This document shows, piece by piece, positions 7,212 to 14,314 of a stretch of DNA of 18,379 bases; within the stretch, counting starts at the first letter, position 1; every line of letters starts with the position of its first letter. The position numbers and the translations under genes are program-made. A model generated the notes under the pieces. That model saw nothing but the letters and a program-made list of their open reading frames with translations. It did no database searches and was not told the origin of the DNA. The DNA comes from Paracoccaceae bacterium (GTDB lineage Bacteria > Pseudomonadota > Alphaproteobacteria > Rhodobacterales > Rhodobacteraceae): assembly GCA_902525995.1 (NCBI GenBank), contig CABZJG010000011.1, positions 1 through 18,379 of the forward strand, written 5' to 3'.

Positions 7212-8296
7212 TCTGCTTGAAACAGAATGCCAAGCCCCAAGAAAATAGCCGCCATCGGCGGTGCCCATGCCGCTAGCATAACCGGCAGTTGACCATTTTC
7301 TGCCAAAATTTGAGCAAAGTTTCGAATGTAAAAAAGCCCAAATCCGAGCAAGATGGCCATTAAGACGCCCAATCCCAAGCTGCGTTGTCGGCTGTGGCTC
7401 ATCGTAAAGGCAGCTCCGATCAAAACCATTGCCACCAAAAATAGAGGCCTTGCGACTTCTGTTTGATACCAAACTTCATATCGCCGTGCGGAAAATCCAG
7501 CAGATTTGAGCTGATCTATCATAACCGGCAGGGACCAAAATGAGACCGTTGAAGGCTTGCCAAAGCGATCTCGGATCTGATCAGTGGTCAGGTTTGAAGG
7601 TACCCGAAGCCATTCATGCTTTTGTGCATTTTCCTCAGCGTTTATTCCTGAAATCAAAGGCCATACCTTGGTCTTATTGAGCCACCACTCGCCACCCTGT
7701 AAGGTTGCCGAACTTGCTTCGATGCGTCGTCTAGGGCTGCCGTTTCCACGGTATTCCAGCATACTAACGCCATAAAGAACAGAGCCATCAAAGTTCGCAC
7801 GCTCTGCCCGGATCACAGTTTGACCATTTTCGTCACCCTGGCGAAGCCATAGGCCTTCTGCACCAATTGAAATAACTGAGCGTTTTTGATTGGAGTAGCT
7901 GTCCCGCAGATCCAGATATAGCGCTGACGTGGCCGAAATAATGGGGTTGAAGACCGTCACCAATATGCTGCCAAGGCAAACTGTGACCATAATTGGCCCC
8001 ATGAGCGTCTGCACTACTGACCGTCCTGAATTTCGGCTGATCACCAATTCATTAGACTTACTCAATGAAATATAAACTGAGGTTGCCGAAAGGATCATGA
8101 TCAGTGGCATCATTTGGTACATAACTTCTGGGGTGTTTAAGAGGGTTAAAGTTAATATCTTTTGAAAAGAAATAACCGATGAAAAATTGCGCAGTTGATT
8201 GACCAGATCAATCAGAAGTAAAAACAAGAAAAACAAAACGAAGACCCGAGTAAAAAATGCAGCAAATCGCCGGGCAAAATAGAAATGCAAAATCAT
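7202..8296 (-). CDS. lptG: LPS export ABC transporter permease LptG
   Basis: LptG is one of the two inner-membrane permeases of the LptB2FG transporter, which extracts lipopolysaccharide and passes it through LptC/LptA to LptD at the outer membrane. The 364-residue protein has the family architecture: three N-terminal membrane helices (about 12-32, 52-76, 98-118), a periplasmic beta-jellyroll-like domain of about 150 residues (from ALYLDLRDSY to the DQLKSAG region), and three C-terminal helices (about 278-296, 303-323, 335-358). The coupling-helix segment SLSKSNELVISRNSG (77-91) is typical of LptF/LptG. Its start overlaps the lptF stop by 4 nt, consistent with stoichiometric expression. It ends in TAATG, overlapping the mini-ORF that stands where lptD is expected. 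Confidence 0.95.
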   Translation of the reverse strand: MILHFYFARRFAAFFTRVFVLFFLFLLLIDLVNQLRNFSSVISFQKILTLTLLNTPEVMYQMMPLIMILSATSVYISLSKSNELVISRNSGRSVVQTLMGPIMVTVCLGSILVTVFNPIISATSALYLDLRDSYSNQKRSVISIGAEGLWLRQGDENGQTVIRAERANFDGSVLYGVSMLEYRGNGSPRRRIEASSATLQGGEWWLNKTKVWPLISGINAEENAQKHEWLRVPSNLTTDQIRDRFGKPSTVSFWSLPVMIDQLKSAGFSARRYEVWYQTEVARPLFLVAMVLIGAAFTMSHSRQRSLGLGVLMAILLGFGLFYIRNFAQILAENGQLPVMLAAWAPPMAAIFLGLGILFQAEEG

Positions 8297-9426
8297 TGGG
8301 CCACCTTTTTGTGAACCGTTTCACTAAAAGGCCTAAAAGAAAGTGAAGCCATCAAGAGTAAGCCAACGACAAAAATAAGGCCAATCACAACAGGGGTATA
8401 ATTTAGCATCCAAAAATCTGGATCACTGCGTACCGGCCTTGCAACCACGCTTTCCGACATTTTCAGTAAGACCAATAGAAAAATGGCGAATAGGATTTGT
8501 CGGCTGGATCCAAAGCGGCTATATCCGCCCAACATCAAAGCCGCAAATCCGATAAGAGCTGCAGCTAGCCCCAACAGCGGTTGTTTGAAGCGATCATTCG
8601 CTTCTTCAAGCAAAAGCGCTCTTCTGGATTCAGACTTTGTTCCTGGCATAGATGCCCGAACTAAAAGTTCACTTGTGGGAAGTTCTGAAATTCGTCTGAC
8701 CAGCGTCTGGTTAGGATCGACCAAGGAACTTAGATCATAAGATAAGTCTTGAAACAGTGTTGTCGAAAGCGATTGGGTTTTGTGATCAAGGGTTTGGGCC
8801 AATCCGTTGACCATAATCATCGTCGTGGTTTCCCCTTCCCGCACGAGATACGCTTTTTCGGCAGTGTAAGTTGTGGCGGCATCTGGTGCTTGGCGGTCTG
8901 AGAGAAAGACATCCCGTAATTCGCCCTCTAAAGTGATTTCGCGAATGTAAAAGGCAACGTCTGAGCGTGGATGTATGAAACTACCTTCGCGCAGCAGGCG
9001 CGCTGAAATACTGGCCGACACCTCATGTTCGCGCTGTCGAAGATGGGCAAGGCTTGAGGGTACAAGATAATGGGTGAGCAAAGAAAGGATCACCAAAACA
9101 AAACACCCAAAGATAAAAAAGGGTCGTGCCAATCGCCAAGGACTGAACCCCGTGGCCTGCATCACTGTCAACTCGCTTTCAGAGCTTAGTCGGTTGGTGA
9201 CGTAAATAGTTGCAGCAAAGGCTGATAAGGGCAGCATTAACTGGATTACATTTGGCAAACTGAGCAGAGAAAATTCTAAAAATACCTGCGCTGAATGACC
9301 ATTCGTAATCAAACGATCAAATAAAATAACCGCATGATTAACCCAATACACCGCGATTAACACAAGGGAAAAAAACCCGAAGGCAACCATCATTTGGCGC
9401 AGTAAGTAGCGGTCGAACCTTAGCAC
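8293..9426 (-). CDS. lptF: LPS export ABC transporter permease LptF
   Basis: LptF is the partner permease of LptG in the inner-membrane LPS extraction complex. The 377-residue protein begins with a GTG (9424-9426); MLRFDRYLLRQM matches the usual LptF N-terminus and the frame has no better start. Three N-terminal membrane helices (about 12-32, 50-76, 101-122) flank the conserved cytoplasmic SSESELTVMQATGFS segment (81-95). A periplasmic domain follows, with FIHPRSDVAFYIREITLEG typical of the family, then three C-terminal helices (about 279-298, 307-325, 340-362). It is the first gene of the leftward cluster and diverges from pepA across 131 bp, so the cluster promoter should lie in 9427-9557. 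Confidence 0.95.
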   Translation of the reverse strand: MLRFDRYLLRQMMVAFGFFSLVLIAVYWVNHAVILFDRLITNGHSAQVFLEFSLLSLPNVIQLMLPLSAFAATIYVTNRLSSESELTVMQATGFSPWRLARPFFIFGCFVLVILSLLTHYLVPSSLAHLRQREHEVSASISARLLREGSFIHPRSDVAFYIREITLEGELRDVFLSDRQAPDAATTYTAEKAYLVREGETTTMIMVNGLAQTLDHKTQSLSTTLFQDLSYDLSSLVDPNQTLVRRISELPTSELLVRASMPGTKSESRRALLLEEANDRFKQPLLGLAAALIGFAALMLGGYSRFGSSRQILFAIFLLVLLKMSESVVARPVRSDPDFWMLNYTPVVIGLIFVVGLLLMASLSFRPFSETVHKKVAQ

Positions 9427-9557
9427 GAAAATCCCCAGTGGCGTTTTCCAGTTGGATATGGTTTATCTCAAATACTTTCCAGGGAAAACTGAATATTGGA
9501 ATTAATGGCGGATCACCGCTAAGTTGTAGAAGGCCACGGGACGAAGAAGAGAGAGAA
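9427..9557. promoter_or_regulatory. Divergent promoter region between lptF and pepA
   Basis: These 131 bases separate two divergent operons and must carry promoters for both, if each is transcribed independently. For pepA, the purine-rich GAAGAAGAGAGAGAA just before the ATG serves as the ribosome-binding region. On the minus strand a TTGAGA hexamer near 9465 could be a -35 element for lptF, but I see no convincing paired -10. The region is open in the pepA frame, but that N-terminal extension does not resemble the family. Confidence 0.45.
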
Positions 9558-11027
9558 ATGCCAAAAAATATTGAATTCACTGAAACAGATTTAGATATGC
9601 TTTCCCAAGCAACAGGCCGTATCGCAGCCATTTTACCCCCTGATGGCCGCCTAGATAACATTGGCCGCCGTTTGAACAAACTGACCAAGGGCGCGGTTTT
9701 ACGCCTCACGCATGATCCTGAGTTTGAAAAACGCAAATCCGGCGAGGTCATTACTTTAGCTTATCCTGCAGGACTTCAGGCCAAAGCTATTGATTTGGTG
9801 GTGTTGGATAAACGGGCTGAACGCATTCCAACCCGCCAAGCCGGTGTTGCTTTGGCCAAGCGGCGTGGTCGTGAGGATTTGTTGGTTTGTGCAGGGGCTT
9901 TACGCTTTGGGGATAGTTTTTTGCAAGGCATCGCATTGCGCAGTTACAACTTTCTCGCCCATAAAGCGGAAAAGGATGAAAAGAGTTTTGGCAAAGTTAC
10001 TTTTTCTCACAACAAAATTGAAACTCTCATGCCACAGCTTGAAACAAGCCTGGCCATCACAGAAGCTGTATTTTTTACGCGCGATTTAGTGAATGAGCCG
10101 GCCAATATTTTGACCACTACCAATTTTGCCGAACGCCTGATGGACCTCATGCCCTTGGGCCTTAAGGTTGAGGTGCTCGACGAAGAACAACTGGCCGATT
10201 TGGGCATGCGGGCGCTTTTGGGTGTCGGACAGGGCTCGGCCAGCCCATCGAAAGTGGTTGTGATGCAATGGAACGGTGGAGCGGCTGATCAACAGCCCTT
10301 CGCGCTTGTTGGCAAAGGGGTGGTCTTTGATACGGGCGGCATCTCGCTTAAGCCCGGTGCCGGCATGCAGGATATGACAATGGATATGGGCGGCGCTGCT
10401 GTTGTTGCTGGCACCATGATGGCTCTGGCCAGCCGCAAAGCAAAGGCAAATGTGGTCGGTTTGGTGGGCTTGGTTGAAAACATGCCGTCGGGCACAGCAA
10501 TTCGGCCGGGCGATGTGATCAAGTCCATGAAAGGCGATACGATTGAGGTGCTGAACACAGATGCAGAGGGCCGGTTGGTTCTCTGTGACGTGATGTGGTA
10601 CGCACAAGAGCGCTTTAATCCGGTTGCGATGATTGATTTAGCCACTTTGACCGGGGCCATTATTGTTGGTCTTGGGCATGAAAATGCAGGTGTTTTTTCC
10701 AATGATGATGTGCTGTGCAATGCGCTTCTGGCAGCGGCAAAATCCGAAAACGAAGGTGCCTGGCGCATGCCTTTGGGCGCGGCATATAACAAGCTGCTGA
10801 AATCAAGAATTGCTGATATGGCCAATATTGGTGGCCGGCCCGCCGGATCCATCACAGCGGCGCAGTTTTTGCAAAGGTTTGTCAAAGACAGCACGCCCTG
10901 GGCGCATATCGACATCGCTGGTGTTGCCCATATAAAATCCGATAGTGACCATGCTCCGGCGGGTGCAACCGGATGGGGTGTGATGACGCTGAACCGATTG
11001 ATCACCGATATGTTTGAAAGCCCGTAA
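9558..11027 (+). CDS. pepA: Leucyl aminopeptidase (peptidase M17)
   Basis: This is a cytosolic, usually hexameric di-metal aminopeptidase that removes N-terminal residues from peptides; some homologues also bind DNA. I chose ATG 9558, after a purine-rich ribosome-binding stretch, rather than the upstream in-frame ATG 9438, because MPKNIEFTETDLD begins the conserved part and yields a usual 489 residues. From this start, the metal/catalytic motif VGKGVVFDTGGISLKPG spans 251-267 (K253, D258, catalytic K265), D276 lies in MTMDMGGAA, and the M17 signature NTDAEGRLVL is at 333-342, containing the catalytic Arg and two metal ligands. The family motif is usually FDSGG; Thr replaces Ser, a mild change. 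holC starts 4 nt after the stop, as in many proteobacteria. Confidence 0.95.
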   Translation: MPKNIEFTETDLDMLSQATGRIAAILPPDGRLDNIGRRLNKLTKGAVLRLTHDPEFEKRKSGEVITLAYPAGLQAKAIDLVVLDKRAERIPTRQAGVALAKRRGREDLLVCAGALRFGDSFLQGIALRSYNFLAHKAEKDEKSFGKVTFSHNKIETLMPQLETSLAITEAVFFTRDLVNEPANILTTTNFAERLMDLMPLGLKVEVLDEEQLADLGMRALLGVGQGSASPSKVVVMQWNGGAADQQPFALVGKGVVFDTGGISLKPGAGMQDMTMDMGGAAVVAGTMMALASRKAKANVVGLVGLVENMPSGTAIRPGDVIKSMKGDTIEVLNTDAEGRLVLCDVMWYAQERFNPVAMIDLATLTGAIIVGLGHENAGVFSNDDVLCNALLAAAKSENEGAWRMPLGAAYNKLLKSRIADMANIGGRPAGSITAAQFLQRFVKDSTPWAHIDIAGVAHIKSDSDHAPAGATGWGVMTLNRLITDMFESP

Positions 11028-11031
11028 CCCA

Positions 11032-11499
11032 ATGGGAGCCGCCTATTTTTATCATCTGACACGCCAGCCCCTAGAGGTGGCATTGCCTGCGCTGCTTGAA
11101 AAGGCATCTGGGGCCGGTTGGCGTGTCGAGGTCCGAGGCACCAGCTTGGAGCGCATGCAATGGTTAGATGATAAACTTTGGCTAGGGTCAGATGATGGGT
11201 TTGTGGCGCATGGATTGTCTGGCAGCGATACAGATGCGCATCAGCCGATTTTACTTACAACAAATGCCGAAAGTGGGTTTGACTGTATCATGTCCATAGA
11301 TGGGGCTCAGATTGACGCGCAAGAGGTCAGCAACAGCCAACGAGTGTGCATATTGTTCGACGGTCTGGATGAAACCGCAATGCAGCAGGCGCGCCGTCAA
11401 TGGAAAATATTGACCGAAGCAGGCTGTGCAGCCCAATACTGGTCCGAAGAAAGCGGCCGCTGGCAAAAAAAGGCAGACAGCCAATCCGCTGCCAGCTAG
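11032..11499 (+). CDS. holC: DNA polymerase III chi subunit
   Basis: Chi is the clamp-loader accessory subunit that links DNA polymerase III to the C-terminus of single-stranded DNA-binding protein. I chose ATG 11032, 4 nt after the pepA stop; an earlier in-frame ATG (11014) lies inside pepA. The 155-residue protein starts with the typical MGAAYFYHLTRQPLE and has the ALPALLEKASGAGWRV helix, ERMQWLDDKLW, and the later VCILFDGLDETAMQQAR...W segment near 105-125. The pepA-holC pairing supports the call. Its TAG stop lies in a CTAG tetranucleotide that also encodes the stop of the convergent protease gene. Confidence 0.92.
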   Translation: MGAAYFYHLTRQPLEVALPALLEKASGAGWRVEVRGTSLERMQWLDDKLWLGSDDGFVAHGLSGSDTDAHQPILLTTNAESGFDCIMSIDGAQIDAQEVSNSQRVCILFDGLDETAMQQARRQWKILTEAGCAAQYWSEESGRWQKKADSQSAAS

Positions 11500-12081
11500 C
11501 GCTTTAGGATCATTTCCTTCTGGCTGATCTCAATGCTCGAATAGAGGTTCAAATAACTCATACCGAGCAATGAAATTTTCATTTCACCGCTATTCACAGA
11601 TGCGCTGACATTGCGGTCGGTATAGGGTCCGAGCGTCATTTCCCGAAGCCGAACAGGTGCTGTGGAAACCGGACCGTTTGCGGTCATGGCTGTGTTCCAA
11701 AACTGTAAATTTTCAAGCTTAAAGCCCAAAGCTTGCGCGTCTTTTTGGGTCAAAACAACATGGCTGGCGCCTGTGTCGACCAAAAACGAAAGCGGTTGGT
11801 CATTCACTTTGATTGTAACCCTGTAGTGACCATCAGCACCTTGTGAAATGACCACATTGCCATCTTGGGGTGGTAAAATTTAACGCACTGCTTTGAGGGG
11901 ATCGAATATCTTGCCAAATGCCCACCCCAGCAATCATGGCGGCAAAAATCACCAGCCAGATACCGCCTTGAAAGGCAGCTTTCTTGAATTCCCCGCGATG
12001 GGTCATCAGCACTGAGCCAAGCAAGACTGCGGCGAGCAAGCCTAAGTAAACCAAGCGGGGATAATCTATATCCTGCGGCAT
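11496..12081 (-). pseudogene. Membrane-anchored retropepsin-like (clan AA) aspartic protease, disrupted by a frameshift
   Basis: Two overlapping frames together make one protein of a known Rhodobacterales type. The first (12081 to 11833, ATG) encodes two membrane helices (YLGLLAAVLLGSVLM and GGIWLVIFAAMIAGVGIW) and then runs out of register after SPQSSALN. The second (read from about 11879 to 11496) reads LPPQDGNVVISQGADGHYRV and then the protease core, with the catalytic FLVDTGASHVVLT, the flap-like TANGPV and the closing LLGMSYLNLYSSIEI. The upstream extension of the second frame is blocked by TAA at 11880-11882, so the shift must fall in 11833-11879. Removing one T from the TTTT run (11875-11878, minus strand) restores a full-length product of about 194 residues. 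It could be a mutation, a homopolymer sequencing error, a +1 ribosomal slip on UUU-U, or separate translation from GTG 11855. Its ATG directly follows the marC stop (TAAATG). Confidence 0.75.
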
Positions 12082-12720
12082 TTAGTGACGGGCCTCAGAG
12101 AGAAGTTCAAAAGCCGCAATTCCTTCCAGTACGAACTGCACTGCTAGGGCGGCTAAAAGCATACCAAGTATCCGAGTGATGACATTGATGCCAATTTTCC
12201 CAAGCAACTGCTCGAGCAGCGTTCCGATGGAAAACATCAGATAAACTAAAATCAAAACAGCGGCCATGACCGCTGTGACTTCACCGATGCCAATCCAGCC
12301 GGGATGATTGTCGGTGATCAAAATTACTGATGTGATAGCGCCGGGTCCGGCAATCAGTGGAATGGCCAAAGGAAACACGGATGGATCGTCTGCTGCATCG
12401 TCATCGCTTTGATCTTCACGGCGTTTGGTGCGGCGATTAAAAAGCATCTCAAGCGCGGTTAAGAAAAGCAAAATTCCGCCCGCAATTCGAAAGGCCGGCA
12501 TGGAAATGCCGACAAATGACAAAACCGATTCTCCAAAGACCGCGAAAAGAAAAAGAACTGCACCGCCCACTGCCACGGCCCGCAGTGCAATGCTACGGCG
12601 TTTTTTCTGCGACATGCCTTGGGTGATTGCGACAAACAAAGGTGCAAGCCCGATAGGGTCAACAATAACAAACAGCGTCACAAATGAAGTGATCAAAAAA
12701 GCGGTGTCAAAAAGCGTCAA
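12082..12720 (-). CDS. MarC family integral membrane protein
   Basis: This multi-pass inner-membrane protein belongs to the MarC/UPF0056 family, whose transport role is unresolved; the old antibiotic-resistance link for E. coli MarC was not upheld. I place the start at TTG 12720. AAGGA lies about 8 nt upstream on the minus strand, and MTLFDTAFLITSFVTLF matches the usual N-terminus. The frame also runs back to 12771, but that extension (KIKDRPKRNH) is unlike the family. About six hydrophobic helices are visible. The conserved VDPIGLAPLF is at 20-29, and SMPAFRIAGGILLFLTALEMLF is followed by a charged loop (RRTKRREDQSDDDAADD), then DPSVFPLAIPLIAGPGAITS, the family hallmark. The product is 212 residues. 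The aspartic-protease ATG follows immediately after the stop. Confidence 0.9.
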   Translation of the reverse strand: MTLFDTAFLITSFVTLFVIVDPIGLAPLFVAITQGMSQKKRRSIALRAVAVGGAVLFLFAVFGESVLSFVGISMPAFRIAGGILLFLTALEMLFNRRTKRREDQSDDDAADDPSVFPLAIPLIAGPGAITSVILITDNHPGWIGIGEVTAVMAAVLILVYLMFSIGTLLEQLLGKIGINVITRILGMLLAALAVQFVLEGIAAFELLSEARH

Positions 12721-12803
12721 TAAATGGTTCCTTTTAGGTCGATCCTTAATCTTCCCCAAATAAGCGGTCAAGCCTTGCTTCTTTGTGTGATTTGAACATA
12801 GCT

Positions 12804-12992
12804 TTATCGCTTATGAGGAGGATCAAGATGGTCAGGGTGATCTCGTCCGCCCATATTGCGCCACGCTTTGTGCTGAGGCGAGTCTAAAGGAGAGCGGAAT
12901 TTCCACAATTTGCGGAGGTTCCATATAGCTAGAAGCGCGACCGCCAATGAAATATAACCCAGCAGGCCCGAAGATATAAGAAATTCAAACAT
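12804..12992 (-). CDS. Small single-pass membrane protein of unknown function
   Basis: This encodes a 62-residue product from ATG 12992, chosen because AGGGAA precedes it at good spacing and the hydrophobic segment starts directly; the frame extends upstream to 13043 without support. Residues about 5-25 (LISSGLLGYISLAVALLAIW) form one membrane helix. They are followed by a basic juxtamembrane NLRKLWKFR and a hydrophilic tail rich in H, P and D (GRDHPDHLDPPHKR), so the N-out/C-in topology is likely by the positive-inside rule. I do not recognise a family. It lies upstream of marC on the same strand but is separated from it by about 80 nt, so co-transcription is possible, not shown. Confidence 0.55.
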   Translation of the reverse strand: MFEFLISSGLLGYISLAVALLAIWNLRKLWKFRSPLDSPQHKAWRNMGGRDHPDHLDPPHKR

Positions 12993-13246
12993 GGAGTTCC
13001 CTATTTTGGTATAAGATTTAAAACCAACCGCGCACCGCAACAACGGTGGTGCGAAGCGTTTGTTACATGAACAGATTACTAGAATTTACATCTACCAAAT
13101 GGGTGCCATGCGATGAAAATGCAAGATCAGTGCTTTTGATGCTGGGTTCGGCCGTCATATAACACAAGCTTGATAATAGTGTTTTGAGTGCATAGGTGTT
13201 TGACCAATCTAATACTACGCCAGATATTTATTTTGAGATTATTGAT
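12993..13246. promoter_or_regulatory. Divergent spacer between the small membrane protein and the HxlR-type regulator
   Basis: About 250 bases lie between the two chosen divergent starts. They include a hairpin-forming segment at 13031-13053 (CGCACC paired with GGTGCG, or alternatively CACCG with CGGTG) that would lie in the leader of the leftward gene, and a dyad TGTTACATGAACA at 13061-13073. Part of the right end (from GTG 13196) may be coding if the longer regulator start is used. Promoters for both genes must lie here, but I cannot place them confidently. Confidence 0.35.
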
Positions 13247-13588
13247 ATGATGAGTGATCCTGATGCGCCTTTTTCCAGCGAACGTGATTGTGCTGTCGAA
13301 TCAACTATTGCGGTTATAAGTGGCAAATGGAAACCCATATTGCTGTTTCACTTGTATGGTGGAACAAAACGATATTCCGAATTACATCGACTGATCCCAA
13401 AGGCTTCTGAGCGGATGCTTGTGCGCTCGCTTCGAGAACTGGAGCAAGATAATTTGATCCAGCGCGTTGTTTTTCCAAGTGTTCCGGTGCGCGTGGATTA
13501 TTCGCTCACGGGTGAGGGGAAAAGCTTGGTGCCAGTGCTTGAAGCGATGAGTATTTGGGGCAACAAACGTCATTGCGATTTGACCTAA
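13247..13588 (+). CDS. HxlR-family winged-helix transcriptional regulator
   Basis: HxlR-type proteins are dimeric winged-helix regulators, several of which (YodB, HypR) sense electrophiles or oxidants through an N-terminal cysteine. From ATG 13247 the product has 113 residues. Cys15 is followed by the family pattern AVESTIAVISGKWKPILLFHL (16-36), GGTKRYSELHRLIPKASERMLVRSLRELEQDNLIQR (recognition helix and wing), and VDYSLTGEGKSLVPVLEAMSIWG (dimer helix). A second cysteine (110) lies four residues from the end. The frame also opens with GTG 13196, adding 17 weakly conserved residues; neither start has a strong ribosome-binding site. The next gene, 155 nt downstream on the same strand, is an exported SnoaL-like protein with a repeat element before it, a likely target. 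Confidence 0.9.
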   Translation: MMSDPDAPFSSERDCAVESTIAVISGKWKPILLFHLYGGTKRYSELHRLIPKASERMLVRSLRELEQDNLIQRVVFPSVPVRVDYSLTGEGKSLVPVLEAMSIWGNKRHCDLT

Positions 13589-13643
13589 AGACCTGGCCGG
13601 CTACATCCTTTGAAATTTGTATGTGTGCTTTGCATTCAAGCAC

Positions 13644-13672
13644 TAGCGAACATCAATGTGCGTAGCGAACAT
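13644..13672. repeat. Spaced direct repeat TAGCGAACAT, candidate regulator operator
   Basis: TAGCGAACAT occurs at 13644-13653 and again at 13663-13672, start-to-start 19 bp, close to two helical turns, so both copies face the same side of the DNA. The first copy is also half of an imperfect palindrome, CGAACATCAATGTGCG (13647-13662). The element lies between the HxlR-type regulator and the SnoaL-like gene, 72 bp before the latter's ATG, a typical place for an operator or activator site. Binding by the neighbouring regulator is inference. Confidence 0.45.
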
Positions 13673-13743
13673 ATGCGCCTGTGGCAAATTTTATAGGAAT
13701 GGTTATTTCAAAAATATTCATATTATAACAAAGGATTGTAACA

Positions 13744-14253
13744 ATGCAGACAGTACAAAAAACTCTAAAAAATATAGCCTTAGCAGGCGCCATGGCTCTA
13801 TCACTTTTTGCGACCCAAGTGACGGCTGGTTCAGATGAAAGCCAAACCACACCAGCACAAATTCAAGCAAACATCACTCTGGTGGAAAACTATTTCAAAG
13901 CCATTCAAACCGGTGATCTGGACACAGTCGGTGCATCTTTGTCGCCTGATATCATTTGGTATCAACCGGGTCAGAACCAGTTTTCGGGCGTTCAAAATGG
14001 TGCAAACTCGGTGTTTGCCCTTATTGGCGGGATGATGGATATCTCAGGCGGAAGCTTCAAGATTGACAAAGTGCATGCGGTGATGGGCAATGGCGCACGC
14101 GTCGCGGCTATCGTTGAATTTTCAGGCACGCGCGATGGCGCTGAAATCTCAATGCTAGGCGTTGATATTCTGACGGTGAAGGATGGCCAGATTTCCGAGG
14201 CATGGCTCTACTCTGCTGATCAGGCCGCAGAAGATGCCTTTTGGGGCAAATAA
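13744..14253 (+). CDS. Exported SnoaL/NTF2-like protein
   Basis: The 169-residue protein has a clear signal peptide (basic QKTLK, hydrophobic core NIALAGAMALSLFA, cleavage after VTA at residue 28), so it acts in the periplasm or outside. Residues about 38-165 follow the SnoaL-like NTF2 cone fold: a first helix LVENYFKAIQTGDLDTVGASLSPDIIWYQPG, a second loop-helix FSGVQNGANSVFALIGGMM, then alternating strands ending in VDILTVKDGQISEAWLY. Such folds bind small hydrophobic ligands or catalyse isomerase-type steps; neither can be assigned here. ATG 13744 is preceded by AAAGGA at good spacing. The spacer upstream carries a direct repeat, and the preceding gene is an HxlR-type regulator. A hairpin lies just past the stop. 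Confidence 0.85.
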   Translation: MQTVQKTLKNIALAGAMALSLFATQVTAGSDESQTTPAQIQANITLVENYFKAIQTGDLDTVGASLSPDIIWYQPGQNQFSGVQNGANSVFALIGGMMDISGGSFKIDKVHAVMGNGARVAAIVEFSGTRDGAEISMLGVDILTVKDGQISEAWLYSADQAAEDAFWGK

Positions 14254-14267
14254 AAACATGGCTACAG

Positions 14268-14296
14268 CAGTGGTCAGATTAAAAAACTGACCACTG
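14268..14296. terminator. Hairpin between convergent genes, possible bidirectional terminator
   Basis: CAGTGGTCAG (14268-14277) and CTGACCACTG (14287-14296) form a perfect 10-bp stem with the 9-nt loop ATTAAAAAA. It lies 14 nt after the SnoaL-like stop and 18 nt beyond the stop of the convergent ABC-F gene. On the plus strand no T run follows. On the minus strand the arm is followed by a T-rich stretch (TTTTTATTT, 14251-14259) a few bases on. It probably ends one or both transcripts, better placed for the leftward one. Confidence 0.6.
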
Positions 14297-14314
14297 TTCA
14301 CGCAAGCGCCAGAC

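Noticed and set aside
7205..7472. Upstream part of the open frame that ends as the 38-codon ORF
   Set aside because: This portion overlaps the C-terminal coding region of lptG in another frame. Only the part after the TAATG junction has its own start signals.
9438..9557. N-terminal 40-codon extension of pepA
   Set aside because: The extension has no similarity to the leucyl aminopeptidase N-terminus, and the ATG at 9558 has a better ribosome-binding region and gives the usual length.
10289..11107. Long minus-strand open frame (272 codons) opposite pepA
   Set aside because: It lies entirely antisense to a well-supported conserved gene, its residue composition (Ser/Pro/Ala-rich) is typical of an antisense shadow, and no family pattern is visible.
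12816..12887. Plus-strand GAGGAGG followed by an ATG with a 19-codon frame
   Set aside because: It lies antisense inside the 3' end of the small membrane protein gene, is very short, and has no promoter or recognisable product.
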